Below are positions 35,602 to 45,305 of a stretch of DNA of 64,000 nt, piece after piece. Made by a program: the position numbers and the translations under genes. The DNA is from Streptomyces cathayae (GTDB lineage Bacteria; Actinomycetota; Actinomycetes; Streptomycetales; Streptomycetaceae). The notes beneath the pieces are model-generated. The model worked only from the letters and a program-made list of their open reading frames with translations, made no database searches and had not been told where the DNA came from. Numbering within the stretch: the stretch's first letter is position 1; every line of letters begins with the position of its first letter. The stretch covers positions 7,086,501-7,150,500 of the forward strand of contig NZ_CP121682.1 of the NCBI RefSeq assembly GCF_029760955.1, written 5' to 3'.

Positions 35602-37617
35602 CTACGAGGACTTCACCGTCACGTCCGCCGCCCGTACGAAGGCGATCCGGTGGCCGTACTGGATCTGGTGGTACAGATCCTCGCCCCGGACCACCCGGTG
35701 CGAGGCCTCGTCGAAGGTCACCGCGTACAGGTACTCGCCGGGCACCTCGCCCGCGGTGACGTACTCCTGGCCCTTCGGCAGCCGGTACGGCAGCGGGGAC
35801 ACCTTCTGCACGGGCACCTCCGCCGGATAGGCGGCCTCCTCCGGGTAGGCACGCCCGTACACCGGCACGGAGTCCAGCCCCTGCCTCGGGGTCACGACCC
35901 GGCCCGCGGCGGGCACCGCGGTGGGCCGCTCCCGAGGGTTGCTGAACCAGGCCTTCTGCCCCAGGTACCAGATGGCGGTCCACTCGCCCCACCGGTCGGC
36001 CACCGCGTACTGCTGGCCGGTCGACACCCGTGAGGACAGGTCGTTCACCCCGGTCGTCGGGGTCGAACCCAGAGCGCCGTCCCTGATCAGGGCGGACTTC
36101 TCGTCGTGGTCGGAGTACAGGCGCACCGCGCTGGACCCGTGCGCCGCGCACGGCTCGCCGGCGCTCCCGCAGCCCGTGAACACCGGGCCGTGGGCGGCGT
36201 GGTCGGGACGGATCGTCACCAGTGCGCCGTCCTCGCCGGCGGTGGCCCCGAAGGGCCGGCCCAGCAGCGCGAAGTAGTGCGCCCAGTCCCAGTAGGGCCC
36301 CGGATCGGTGTGCATGCCGGACACGGCCTCCGTGGTCGGGCCGGGCACGGTGTCGTGACCCAGGATGTGCTGCCGGTCCAGGGGGATGTCGTACTTCTCG
36401 GCGAGATACCGCACCAGGCGGGCCGAGGAACGGTACATCGCCTCGGTGTACCAGGCGTCGGGCTCCGCCAGGAAGCCCTCGTGCTCCAGCCCGATCGACC
36501 CGGCGTTGACGTACCAGTTGCCCGCGTGCCAGGCGATGTCCTCGGCCTTCACATGCTGGGCGATGTGACCGTCGGTCGAGCGCAGACTGTAGTTCCACGA
36601 CACATAGGTGGGATCCCGCACCATATCGAGTACGCCTTCCCAGGCACCCTCGGTGTCATGGACGACGATGTACCGGACAGGGTGCGAGACAGGCCGGTTC
36701 CCCCGGTCGTGGTTGCCGTAGTCGCCGTCCCCGAACTGCTCGTACGGTGCCGGGACCCACTCGCAGGACACCGCCTCGGGACACTCCGTCGCGGTGGTGG
36801 AGGCGGTACGCAGACCGGCGCGGGCCAGTACGGACCGGTCCGGGACGAGGCCCGCGCGGGCGGCCAGGGAGACCTCTTGTCCCGCGTCCGTGACGCGCCG
36901 CGCACCGGCGCGGATCACCTCGTAGACGTCGTTCGCGTACGCCGCCGCCGACGCCGTGTCGTCCGCGCCGGAGAAACGGGCCACCGCGCCGTACCAGTCG
37001 GCCGGGTCCTCGCTCGGCGGCCGGCCCAGCTCCCGCTGGGCCTCGGCCAGCAGCGCGGCGCCGCCCGCCACGTTCGCGGCCGGGTCCGCACGCAGCCGCG
37101 CGGCGCTCAGCCCGGTCAGCCCGGCCGCCCTCGGCAGGGTGGCCAGACGGTCCGGGACCGCACCGGCGCGCGACAGCCGCGCGTCGAGGCGCAGCGCCTC
37201 GGCACGCCGTTTCCCGGGCCGCAGCACGGGGCGGACGTCGTCAGCCCGGGGATCCCCCGCCCCCTCGTCGTGCTGTGATGTCGCCGCCGCCAGCGCGGTA
37301 CGCGCGTCCGTGAGGTGCATCGGGCCGTAGCCGCCGGTCACACTCGGCGCTCCGGTGTGCGTGTCCCAGCGGGACTGGAGGTAGGAGACGCCCAGCAGCA
37401 CGCTCCGCGGCACCTCGTACGCGGCGGCCGCGGCACTGAACGCCTGCTGCAGCCGGGTCGCGTCCGGTGGGGCCGGGCCGGGCCGGGCCCCGGACGGGGC
37501 CGCGCCGAGCAGCGGCAGCATGAGCGCGGCGGCGGCCAGGGCGCCGGTGGTACGACGGGAACGGCGATGCCCGGCCGCCGCACGGCCGGGTTCGGTGGGG
37601 GGAGAGCCTCGCAACAC
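35602..37617 (-). CDS. Secreted N-acetylmuramoyl-L-alanine amidase
   Basis: 671 residues. Sec-type signal (RRTTGALAAAALMLPLLGAAPSGA). An N-terminal helical domain with a lytic-transglycosylase-like start (YEVPRSVLLGVSYLQSRWDTH) precedes the amidase_2 domain: VRYIVVHDTEGAWEG, WNYSLRSTDGHIAQHV, AWHAGNWYVNAGSIGLEHEG, HILGHDTVPGPTT, with the Zn His residues and the catalytic Glu. A C-terminal SH3-like wall-binding region follows (VYGRAYPEEAAYP...). It cleaves muramyl-peptide bonds outside the cell. GTG start after AGGAGACT. Confidence 0.9.
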   Translation of the reverse strand: MLRGSPPTEPGRAAAGHRRSRRTTGALAAAALMLPLLGAAPSGARPGPAPPDATRLQQAFSAAAAAYEVPRSVLLGVSYLQSRWDTHTGAPSVTGGYGPMHLTDARTALAAATSQHDEGAGDPRADDVRPVLRPGKRRAEALRLDARLSRAGAVPDRLATLPRAAGLTGLSAARLRADPAANVAGGAALLAEAQRELGRPPSEDPADWYGAVARFSGADDTASAAAYANDVYEVIRAGARRVTDAGQEVSLAARAGLVPDRSVLARAGLRTASTTATECPEAVSCEWVPAPYEQFGDGDYGNHDRGNRPVSHPVRYIVVHDTEGAWEGVLDMVRDPTYVSWNYSLRSTDGHIAQHVKAEDIAWHAGNWYVNAGSIGLEHEGFLAEPDAWYTEAMYRSSARLVRYLAEKYDIPLDRQHILGHDTVPGPTTEAVSGMHTDPGPYWDWAHYFALLGRPFGATAGEDGALVTIRPDHAAHGPVFTGCGSAGEPCAAHGSSAVRLYSDHDEKSALIRDGALGSTPTTGVNDLSSRVSTGQQYAVADRWGEWTAIWYLGQKAWFSNPRERPTAVPAAGRVVTPRQGLDSVPVYGRAYPEEAAYPAEVPVQKVSPLPYRLPKGQEYVTAGEVPGEYLYAVTFDEASHRVVRGEDLYHQIQYGHRIAFVRAADVTVKSS

Positions 37618-37796
37618 AGTCTCCTGGGGACGATCGGTCGGGACGAACCGTGCGGGGTCGGCGGTCGGATGGTGTTACCGGCCTGCCGATGATCCGTCAA
37701 TCATGCCCAGAAGAAGCGATATTCCCCGGCAATCCGGGCCGCGGGTCGTGGCGGCGAGCCAGGGCCGCGGCGCGCTCGGAACGCGGGGAACGCGCG

Positions 37797-37859
37797 GGGA
37801 CGGGTGAGAGGTCCGCGGCGTCTTCCGAAGGGGAGCGCCGCGGACCTCTCACCCGTCCC
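37797..37859 (-). terminator. 24-bp perfect hairpin after the APH-type gene
   Basis: 37797-37820 and 37836-37859 are perfect complements with a 15-base loop. The structure starts 3 bases after the APH stop (gene reads leftward), so it terminates that unit and insulates the amidase promoter. Confidence 0.85.
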
Positions 37860-37861
37860 GG

Positions 37862-39001
37862 TCAGCGAGTGCCGACCGCCGCGCGCACGGCCCGGCGGGC
37901 CAGCTGGCAGTCGTCGTGCAGGCGCCGCAGCAGCAGCCGCTGCTCCTCGCCGGACGGCAGAACGCCCTGCTGGGCCGGGCCCGGCCCCACCGGGCCCCCC
38001 TCGCGCATCGAACGCTGCACGGCCGTCTCGTAGGTACGGATCTCACGCGTCAGCACCAGCATCAGGTTCACCAGGAACGCGTCGCGCGAGGCGTGGCCCG
38101 CCGACTGCGCGATCTGGCTGATCTGCCGCCGGGCCCCCGGCGCGTCCCCGAGCACCGCCCACAGGGTCGCCAGGTCGTAGCCCGGCAGGTACCAGCCCGC
38201 GTGCTCCCAGTCCACCAGCACGGGACCGGACGGTGAGATCAGGATGTTGGAGAGCAGCGCGTCGCCGTGGCAGAACTGGCCCATGCCCTGGCGCCCGGCC
38301 GCGTGCGCGATGCCGTGCAGCAGTTTCTGCAGATCGCCCATGTCCCGGTCGGTGAGCAGGCCCAGCTCGTGGTAGCGGGCGATCCGCGCCGCGTAGTCCA
38401 GCGGGGCGTCGAAGGTCCCGGCCGGCGGGCGCCATCCGTTCAGCCGGCAGATCGCGCCGAGTGCCGCCTTGATGTCCGCTCGCGGTGGTGCCTCCACCGG
38501 GTGCCGCTGGAGGGCTGCCACCCGGCCGGGCATCCGCTCGATCACCAGGGTGCAGTTGTCCGGGTCCGCCGCGATCAACCGGGGCGCCCGCACGGGGGGG
38601 CGGTGCCGGACGAACGAGCGGTATGCCGCTATCTCGTGCCGGAACCGCTCGGACCAGACGGGGGAGTGGTCCGTTAAGCACTTGGCCACCGCGGTGCTCC
38701 GGCCGGTCGTCCCGACCAGGAGGATGGACCGGCCGCTGCGGCGCAGCACCTGCACCGGTGCGAACTCCGGACAGATGCGGTGCACCGACGCGATCGCCGT
38801 GCGCAACTGGGCGCCCTGGGGACCGGACAGGTCGAGCCTGCCGCTGAGCGGCTGGGGTCCGGCGCCCGGAGCGCGCCGCACCGCGCCCGGCCCCGGCACG
38901 GTGGCCGCCGGGCGCGCGGGGGAGAGGTAGGGGCCGTTGTCCGACGGACGCGGACGCAGTGGCCTGGGCGGTGCGGACACGGAGGACGATGCTGCGTACA
39001 T
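37862..39001 (-). CDS. Aminoglycoside-phosphotransferase-fold kinase
   Basis: 379 residues. [36 protein letters not shown] holds the catalytic HGD and the Mg-binding D of the APH family; LVIERMPG is the hinge. The N-terminal 60 residues are Pro-rich and probably disordered. APH-like kinases phosphorylate antibiotics or metabolites; nothing points to a specific substrate. Divergent from an NsdA-like regulator, 236 bases apart. Confidence 0.83.
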   Translation of the reverse strand: MYAASSSVSAPPRPLRPRPSDNGPYLSPARPAATVPGPGAVRRAPGAGPQPLSGRLDLSGPQGAQLRTAIASVHRICPEFAPVQVLRRSGRSILLVGTTGRSTAVAKCLTDHSPVWSERFRHEIAAYRSFVRHRPPVRAPRLIAADPDNCTLVIERMPGRVAALQRHPVEAPPRADIKAALGAICRLNGWRPPAGTFDAPLDYAARIARYHELGLLTDRDMGDLQKLLHGIAHAAGRQGMGQFCHGDALLSNILISPSGPVLVDWEHAGWYLPGYDLATLWAVLGDAPGARRQISQIAQSAGHASRDAFLVNLMLVLTREIRTYETAVQRSMREGGPVGPGPAQQGVLPSGEEQRLLLRRLHDDCQLARRAVRAAVGTR

Positions 39002-39148
39002 GGGCGATACAGATCCCTTCGTGTGCCTGCGACGTCATCGCGCCACCCGGCCCGGCCGGCCCAGGCGCACCCTGGGGAATGCCCCCGGCGGAGACCGGGT
39101 CGTGGTGGCGCGTTCCTACTCGACACCCGATGCCCCCTGGCACACCAT

Positions 39149-39178
39149 CTGGCGAACCCTGGCGAACCCTGGCGAATA
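39149..39178 (+). repeat. Three 10-base direct repeats upstream of NsdA-like gene
   Basis: CTGGCGAACC twice and then CTGGCGAATA, directly adjacent, 60-90 bases before the GTG start. A 10-base period places each copy on the same DNA face, which suits a regulator binding in tandem. Confidence 0.7.
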
Positions 39179-39237
39179 GTCGCCCGGCAACTCGCCCGGG
39201 GCTACTGTCAACTCAGCCGAGAACCTGGGGGCTTGAC

Positions 39238-40734
39238 GTGAGCGGACAACCCAACACCCGGCTCTCGGACCTGTTCGGCCTGGCCGGCTGGTCCAAGGGC
39301 GAACTCGCGAGGCTGGTCAACCGGCAGGCGGCGGCCATGGGCCACCCCCAGCTGGCGACCGACACCTCCCGGGTGCGGCGGTGGATCGACATGGGAGAGA
39401 TCCCGCGCGATCCCGTGCCGCGGGTGCTGGCGGCCCTGTTCACCGAGCGTCTCGGCCGTGTCGTGACCATCGAGGATCTCGGTCTGGTCCGGCACGGGCG
39501 TGCGGGGAAACGGCCACGCGGCGGGAGTGCGGAACATCCCGACGGAGTGCCGTGGGCGCCCGAGCGGACAGCCGAGGTCCTCACCGAATTCACGGGAATG
39601 GACCTCATGCTCAACCGACGCGGCTTGGTGGGCGCGGGCGCCGCGCTCTCCGCCGGATCCGCACTCAGCAGCGCCATGCACGACTGGCTGCACACCGATC
39701 CGGCACTGACCACCGACGCTCCCCGAATCGACCATCCGCTGCACGCCGACTCCGTCGGGTTCGACCGCTACGAGGCCGCTCCCATCGGGTCTCAGGAGAT
39801 CGAGGAACTCGAGCGCTCCGTGGAGGTGTTCCGCGCCTGGGACGCCGCCCGGGGCGGCGGCCTCCAGCGCAAGGCGGTGGTCGGCCAGCTCAACGAGGTG
39901 GGCGGCATGCTTGCCTACCACCACCCGCCCCATCTCCAGCGGCGCCTGTGGGGCGTCGCCGCCAACCTCGCCGTCCTGGCGGGCTGGATGTCGCACGACG
40001 TGGGCCTGGAACCCACGGCCCAGAAGTACTTCGTCATCGCGGCGCACGCCGCCAGGGAGGGCGGTGACCGGCCGCGCGCGGGTGAGGCGCTGTCCCGTGC
40101 GGCCCGCCAGATGGTGCACCTGGGCCGGCCCGACGACGCCCTGGACCTGCTCAAGCTCGCCCAGTCCGGGTCGGGTGAGGAACTGCTGCCGCGCACCCGC
40201 GCGATGTTCCACACCATCGAGGCCTGGGCACAGGCGTCCCTGGGCAAAGGACAGGCGATGCGCCGCACCCTGGGCCGGGCCGAGGACCTGTTCGTCTCCG
40301 ACCGGGGGGCGGATCTGGAACAGCCGGACTGGATGCAGACCTTCAAGGACGAGGATCTGTACGGCATGCAGGCCCTGGCCTACCGCACGCTGGCCGAGTT
40401 CGAGCCGGGCGCGGCCGCGCACGCCCAGCACTACGCGGAGAAGGCGCTGTCCCTGCGCGTCGACGGCCGGGAGCGGTCGAAGATCTTCGACCATCTCTCC
40501 ATGGCCTCCGCCTGCTTCATCGCGGACGACCCGGAGCAGGCCGACCGGTACGCGCGTCTAGCGCTGATGTCGATGGGCTCCAACTCCTCGCGCCGCACCT
40601 GGGAGCGGCTGCGCCAGATGTACCGGCTCACCGCCGAGTACTCCTCGTACCCGAGGATCCAGGAACTGCGGGAGGAGATCAGGCAGGCTCTGCCGAGGCC
40701 CAGGGGGAGGGGCGGCAACAGCGCGCCGGCATGA
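39238..40734 (+). CDS. NsdA-like TPR regulatory protein
   Basis: 498 residues. The start LSDLFGLAGWSKGELARLVNRQAAAMG...TDTSRVRRWIDMGEIPRDPVPRVLAALFTERLG is an XRE-like HTH; the C-terminal two thirds are TPR-type helices (AAHAAREGGDRPRAGEALSRAARQMVHLGRPDDALDLL). It resembles NsdA, a negative regulator of differentiation and antibiotic production in S. coelicolor; it is a member of that family rather than surely the orthologue. GTG start after GGGGGC. Convergent with the SpoIIE phosphatase gene. Confidence 0.8.
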   Translation: MSGQPNTRLSDLFGLAGWSKGELARLVNRQAAAMGHPQLATDTSRVRRWIDMGEIPRDPVPRVLAALFTERLGRVVTIEDLGLVRHGRAGKRPRGGSAEHPDGVPWAPERTAEVLTEFTGMDLMLNRRGLVGAGAALSAGSALSSAMHDWLHTDPALTTDAPRIDHPLHADSVGFDRYEAAPIGSQEIEELERSVEVFRAWDAARGGGLQRKAVVGQLNEVGGMLAYHHPPHLQRRLWGVAANLAVLAGWMSHDVGLEPTAQKYFVIAAHAAREGGDRPRAGEALSRAARQMVHLGRPDDALDLLKLAQSGSGEELLPRTRAMFHTIEAWAQASLGKGQAMRRTLGRAEDLFVSDRGADLEQPDWMQTFKDEDLYGMQALAYRTLAEFEPGAAAHAQHYAEKALSLRVDGRERSKIFDHLSMASACFIADDPEQADRYARLALMSMGSNSSRRTWERLRQMYRLTAEYSSYPRIQELREEIRQALPRPRGRGGNSAPA

Positions 40735-40754
40735 CGGAGTGGTGAGGGTTCTTC

Positions 40755-42173
40755 CTACGAGGTCACGCGGGCGACGAGCACGCAGGCCTCCTCCTCGCGC
40801 GGGGTGCCGCCGAACTCCCGCAGAACGACCGGCAGGCAGTCCTGCGCGGTGCGCTCCCCGGTGAACTGCGGTGCCAGCTCGAGGAGATGCCGGACGGTGG
40901 CGGCAGCGGACCGCCCGGGTGCCGGCCCGTAGGTGTGCAGCACCAGCACATCGCCGACTTCGAGGGTCTCCTCGGCCTGCCCGTAGCGGGCGGCCGGGGA
41001 GGCACCGGGCCGGTCACCCTCCGGGGCCTCCAGGGCGCGCCCCCTTCCGCCGCGGAACAGCAGCGGGACGGGGTGTCCGGCCCGCGCCCACACCAGCGAG
41101 CGGGTGTCGGGCCGGTAGTACAGGCAGAGGCCACTGCCGAGGGCCGGTTGCCCGGTGGCGTCGAGTAACCGGTCGAGGCAGGCCAGCAGCGGACCCGGTG
41201 CGGTGCCGGCCGTCGCCATGCCGCGCACCGCGCCGAGCAGCATCGTCACGCCCGACGACGGGCCGGCGCCCTGCCCGGTCAGCTCGCCGACGCTGAGCAG
41301 GGCGGTGCCGTCGGACAGTTCGAGGGCGTCGTACCAGGCACCCGCGGTCGGTGCCCCGGCAGGCGACGGGAGGTGCCGGGCGGCGAGGTCCAGGGTCCGG
41401 GGGCCCCGGTGCGGAAGGGGCAGGGATCCGTGCCACGGGGGAGGCACGGCTTCCGGCGGCTCGGTCACGGGCCGTTGCCCGGGTCGCGCCGCGGTCGGTC
41501 GCTGGTGGTGCAGCGATTCACGGGACTCGCTGACCGCCCGTCGGCAGCGGCGCAGTTCGCTGACGTCCCGCAGTACGGCCCACATCGAGGCGGTGCTGCC
41601 GTCGGCTCCGAGTACCGGTTCGCCCATCATGTGCACCGTCCGGACGCTGCCGTCGGGACGGTGCAGCCGGAACTCCCCGTCGATGGGCCGGGCGTCGACG
41701 AGACAGCCCGTGACCATCGCGGTGAGCCGCGGCCGGTCCTCGTCGTGCACGAGGGACGGCAGTTCGTCGAGGGTGAGCGGGGGAGCGGCCGGATCGCGGT
41801 CCAGGATGCGGTACAGCTCCCCGGACCAACTGGCCTCGTCCGTCAGCAGGTTCCACTCGGCGCTGCCGACCCGGCTGAGCACGGAATCGTGCGGGGGCGG
41901 TGCGGGGGGCGCGGACCGGGCCGGCGCCGGCACGGGCAGGGGGCCGTCCCGCAGCTGGGCCAGGTGCTCGTCCAGGTCGTTGAGCTGGTGCAGCGCCAGG
42001 TCGTACAGGGCGCGTTGCCAGCGGTCCTTCGGGTCCGAGACGTCGGCCGCGGTGTCGCGCCGTACGGCGTCCACGTCGCCCCTGAGCCGCCGGGTCTGCG
42101 AGATGAGCGCGTCGACCGGGCCGCGTCCTGGCGGCTGGACGGCTGAGCGGTCCGCGGAGAGGGGGGACGGCAT
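40755..42173 (-). CDS. PAS-SpoIIE (PP2C-type) serine phosphatase
   Basis: 472 residues. N-terminal coiled helix (residues 20-75), a PAS fold at about 98-205 (AEWNLLTDEASWSGELYRILDRDP...FRLHRPDGSVRTVHMMGEPV), and a SpoIIE phosphatase domain from about 250 (AGAWYDALELSDGTALLSVGELTGQGAGPSSGVTMLLGAVRGMA...LVWARAGHPVPLLF). The usual metal Asp in DVxGHG is Glu here (VGELTGQG), so activity may be altered. Such proteins dephosphorylate anti-anti-sigma factors. GGAG lies 7 bases before the ATG. Confidence 0.85.
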   Translation of the reverse strand: MPSPLSADRSAVQPPGRGPVDALISQTRRLRGDVDAVRRDTAADVSDPKDRWQRALYDLALHQLNDLDEHLAQLRDGPLPVPAPARSAPPAPPPHDSVLSRVGSAEWNLLTDEASWSGELYRILDRDPAAPPLTLDELPSLVHDEDRPRLTAMVTGCLVDARPIDGEFRLHRPDGSVRTVHMMGEPVLGADGSTASMWAVLRDVSELRRCRRAVSESRESLHHQRPTAARPGQRPVTEPPEAVPPPWHGSLPLPHRGPRTLDLAARHLPSPAGAPTAGAWYDALELSDGTALLSVGELTGQGAGPSSGVTMLLGAVRGMATAGTAPGPLLACLDRLLDATGQPALGSGLCLYYRPDTRSLVWARAGHPVPLLFRGGRGRALEAPEGDRPGASPAARYGQAEETLEVGDVLVLHTYGPAPGRSAAATVRHLLELAPQFTGERTAQDCLPVVLREFGGTPREEEACVLVARVTS

Positions 42174-42394
42174 GACGCACTCCGATGTGGGACGGTTCGG
42201 GCCAGAGACGGACGGAGGGACCGTTACGACTGTGGCACAGCACGCCACGCGCTGTAAGGGATTCGGCAAGACGCCCCAAGGCCATGACGGTGGCATATGC
42301 CACCGTCTTCGTGGAGTTACCCGGAGGTAGGTGCCGGATGCCCGTTGGTTGGATCAACTCCGTTGGTACGCAGGTTACTTGAAGGTGCGTGCGG

Positions 42395-42434
42395 CGCCCG
42401 TCCGTCGTTCACTCACCTGTTCGACGGACGGGCG
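42395..42434 (-). terminator. 13-bp hairpin after the baeRF-type gene
   Basis: CGCCCGTCCGTCG (42395-42407) and CGACGGACGGGCG (42422-42434) are perfect complements with a 14-base loop, 11 bases past the stop of the leftward gene. Confidence 0.75.
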
Positions 42435-42445
42435 TCCGTCCGTAC

Positions 42446-43540
42446 TCAGTAGCGCAGTACGCCCGCGATCCGGTCTGTGTTCCCCAGTGTCCCGTCCGGG
42501 ACGAAGCGGACCTCGGCGCCGGTCTCCAGGCACTGCTCGACGATCTCGTCCACGATGTCCTCGCGGGCGTCCAGGTCGCCGGTCTCGGCGAAGACCAGAT
42601 GCTCACCCATGTCGCGCACGGTCACCCGGAAGTTCTCCTCGACGGCCAGCAGCCGGATCCGGCCGTCCCGGGCGTTCTGCCACATCTCGTCGACGCCGGC
42701 CGCGAACTCCTTGCGCCCGCGGGCCGTCTCCAGGGCCCGGACGACCTCCTCGGTGCTCTTGCGCGCTTCGCTCTCCAGCGCCGGACGCAGGGCCTGCCAC
42801 ACCGCGTCGGGCGTGCCGTGCGCGAGCCCGCCGTGCTGGACGTGCACCGCCTCCCGGGCCACGCCGCCCACCTCGCCCAGCAGGGACAGCGCGGCCGGCT
42901 CGCCGGTGACGTACAGGGGCCGGGGATGCTCACGCAGCACCGCGCGCATCGCGGTGTCGGTCTCGCGCAGGAACCGGCGGGTGTCCTCGTCCCGGTAGGA
43001 GCTCGGCTGGTCACCGATCCGCTCCAGGCGCTCGGGGTCGAAGTTCTCCGTGCTCCGCACCAGCGGGAAGGCGCCGAGGTGCTCCTCGGTGACCCGGTCC
43101 ACGCCGCCGCTCCACAGCGTGGCCCGGTCGGGGGAGAGCGACAGCGCCCAGAAGGGGCGCTCCGCCGTGTGGGCGGACACCAGGTTGCGGGTGAGGAAGG
43201 TGTCCGAGAGCACCACGCGCTCCGGTACGGAACGGGCGAGCGACCACACCTGGTGCTCACCCGGAGCGGCGAAGATGACCAGCCCGTCCTCGGCGTGCGC
43301 CAGATCGACCTCGGCCAGCGCCCGGTCGAGCTGCAGGGTGACCTCGCTGCGCCGGTCCCGGGTGACCGCGGGATCGGCCTCCAGCTGTTTCTTGGCCTCG
43401 GCCACCATATTGCGCAGCCGTACCGGATCCTGGGCGTTGAGGGGATCGCGCCGGTGGGTCGGCGTCAGCACCGACACCGCGGGGTAGGGGCGCGGGCGAC
43501 GAAGCTCGGCAAGGGTCGCGGGACTCAGATCGTGCTCCAT
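42446..43540 (-). CDS. baeRF family-3-type protein (release-factor fold)
   Basis: 364 residues, soluble. SPATLAELRRPRPYPAVSVLTPTHRRDPLNAQDPVRLRNMVAEAKKQL and ENFDPERLERIGD match bacterial archaeo-eukaryotic-release-factor-like (baeRF) proteins, predicted to act on ribosomes or tRNA in stress. The C-terminal domain VRDMGEHLVFAETGDLDAREDIVDEIVEQCLETGAEVRFVPDGTLGNTDRIAGVLRY is eL30-like. Direct evidence of function is lacking for the family. A GTG 24 bases upstream is an alternative start. Confidence 0.7.
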   Translation of the reverse strand: MEHDLSPATLAELRRPRPYPAVSVLTPTHRRDPLNAQDPVRLRNMVAEAKKQLEADPAVTRDRRSEVTLQLDRALAEVDLAHAEDGLVIFAAPGEHQVWSLARSVPERVVLSDTFLTRNLVSAHTAERPFWALSLSPDRATLWSGGVDRVTEEHLGAFPLVRSTENFDPERLERIGDQPSSYRDEDTRRFLRETDTAMRAVLREHPRPLYVTGEPAALSLLGEVGGVAREAVHVQHGGLAHGTPDAVWQALRPALESEARKSTEEVVRALETARGRKEFAAGVDEMWQNARDGRIRLLAVEENFRVTVRDMGEHLVFAETGDLDAREDIVDEIVEQCLETGAEVRFVPDGTLGNTDRIAGVLRY

Positions 43541-43612
43541 GAGAGCACCATAGAGCCGATTCACCGAGAGGGCATTTGGGGCGATCCGGTCGTCGCCGTC
43601 CCGCGGGCGGAC

Positions 43613-45187
43613 TCACCCACGGGAGTCGTCCTCGGGGCCGCACGAGCTGCCGCTGGGCGGCAGCGAACCGTAGAGCAGGAAGTCCTCGACCTTCCGGCGC
43701 ACGCAGTCGGACGATCCGTAGCCGGTGTGGCCCTCGCCCCGGTTGTCCAGCACCACCGCCGAGGAGCCGAGCCGCTCGGCCGTCTCCACCGTCCACCGGT
43801 ACGGCGTGGCCGGGTCGCCCCGCGTGCCGACCAGCAGCATCTTCGGAGTGTCGACGTTCTTGACCTCCTCGCGGATGTAGTCGGTCCCCCGGGGGCGGCC
43901 GTGGCACATCAGCACCTGGGCGAGCCGGTAGCGGCCGAAGACCGGTGAGGCCTTCTCGTAGGCGGTGCGCAGCCGGGAGAGGTCCCGGGTCACCTGCTCG
44001 GCGGCCGGGCGGTCGGGATCGTCCGCGCAGTTCACCGCCATCAGCGCGGCGGGGAGGTTGTCCAGGGGGACGTCCTCCTCGTCGACGAGCGGGTCGTTCT
44101 CCCGCTGCGGCACGGGGAGCGTCACCCCGCCGGTGGCGAAGGCCTCCACCCCGCGTGTGTCCCCGTCCTCCATCAGCTGTGCGAGCGCCCGTTGCAGCAA
44201 CGGCCACAGTTCCCTGCTGTAGAGGCCCTGCGCCATGGCGCCCGCGAGGTCCTGCCCGGCGAACTCGTGGCCGAAGTCCGTCGGTACCGGGTCCTCGTCG
44301 AGCGAGGCGACCAGCTTCACGGCCAACTCCCGTGCTCCGCGCGGGTCCTGACCGAACGGGCAGGCGATGTCCTTGGTGCACCAGGTCAGGAAGTGATCGA
44401 GCGCGAGCTGCTGTCCCCGGACGCTCGCCAGCCCTTGCTCGGCCAGTGGTTCGGTCAGGGTGTCCACCCCGTCCAGTACCAACCGGCCCACTCTCTCGGG
44501 GAATCGGGCAGCGTACACCGAGGCCAGCCGGGTTCCGTAGGAGAACCCCAGGTAGGTGAGCTTCTTGTCGCCGAGCACCTCGCGCAGCACGTCCAGGTCC
44601 CGGGCGACGTTCACGGTGCCGATGTGCGGGAGCACCGGGCCCGAGCGCTCGGCGCACTCGGCGGCCACCACGCGCAACCGGGCGAGTACGTCCCGCGGGT
44701 CGGACACGCCCTCGCCGCCGGTCGCCTCCAGCGCCTGACCGGTGGCCTGGATGCCGCAGCTGACCGGTGAGGAGCGGCCGACACCGCGAGGGTCGAAGGA
44801 CACCACGTCGTACCCGTCGGTGAGACCCATGAACTCCTTGCCGGCATGGGCGAGTCCGAGGACGCCCGAACCCCCCGGCCCGCCGAAGTTCAGCACCACC
44901 GAGCCACGCGGGTCGCCGGTGCCCCGGTAGCGGGCGAGAGCCAGGTCGAGGGAGCCCTTGTCGGGCTCGGCGTAGTCGACGGGGACGGTGATCTTCCCGC
45001 ACTGCAGGTCCTTGGGCGTGTCCATGCTCTTGCACGCCGACCATGTGATCTTCTGGTCGTAGAACCGGTCGAGGTCCCCGTCCGCGGCAGCGGCGGCCGG
45101 GAGGCCCGCGCTCAGCAGGACCAGTCCGATTGCTCCGGTGACCGCGCGGCGCCGGACCGGGGGTCGCGTTGACGGCTTGGCCAGCAT
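43613..45187 (-). CDS. Secreted alpha/beta-hydrolase tripeptidyl aminopeptidase type
   Basis: 524 residues. Signal peptide RRRAVTGAIGLVLLSAGLPAAAAA. GGPGGSGV oxyanion region, YLGFSYGTRLASVYA nucleophile Ser, VGTRGDPATPYRWT Asp, RGEGHTGYGSSDCVRR His, with the C-terminal TAP-like domain. It matches Streptomyces secreted tripeptidyl aminopeptidases (SlpD/E/Tap). A good GGAGG precedes the ATG. Releases N-terminal peptides from extracellular proteins. Confidence 0.9.
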   Translation of the reverse strand: MLAKPSTRPPVRRRAVTGAIGLVLLSAGLPAAAAADGDLDRFYDQKITWSACKSMDTPKDLQCGKITVPVDYAEPDKGSLDLALARYRGTGDPRGSVVLNFGGPGGSGVLGLAHAGKEFMGLTDGYDVVSFDPRGVGRSSPVSCGIQATGQALEATGGEGVSDPRDVLARLRVVAAECAERSGPVLPHIGTVNVARDLDVLREVLGDKKLTYLGFSYGTRLASVYAARFPERVGRLVLDGVDTLTEPLAEQGLASVRGQQLALDHFLTWCTKDIACPFGQDPRGARELAVKLVASLDEDPVPTDFGHEFAGQDLAGAMAQGLYSRELWPLLQRALAQLMEDGDTRGVEAFATGGVTLPVPQRENDPLVDEEDVPLDNLPAALMAVNCADDPDRPAAEQVTRDLSRLRTAYEKASPVFGRYRLAQVLMCHGRPRGTDYIREEVKNVDTPKMLLVGTRGDPATPYRWTVETAERLGSSAVVLDNRGEGHTGYGSSDCVRRKVEDFLLYGSLPPSGSSCGPEDDSRG

Positions 45188-45305
45188 CGATGCCTCCAGG
45201 GACGCCCCAGAGCGGACCGGACACGGCGCCCTCGATCACCATAAGGGGACCCCGCAGGCCCCGCCTGTCGGCCGGACGGCCCTGGGCTGCGGCGGGCCCG
45301 GCCGC

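Noticed and set aside
37862..39001. APH-type gene as an antibiotic-resistance determinant
   Set aside because: Only the general kinase fold is visible; nothing links it to a known aminoglycoside enzyme.
43257..45242. 661-codon leftward frame over the peptidase gene
   Set aside because: Same strand but wrong frame relative to the intact alpha/beta hydrolase; low-complexity Arg/Gly content.
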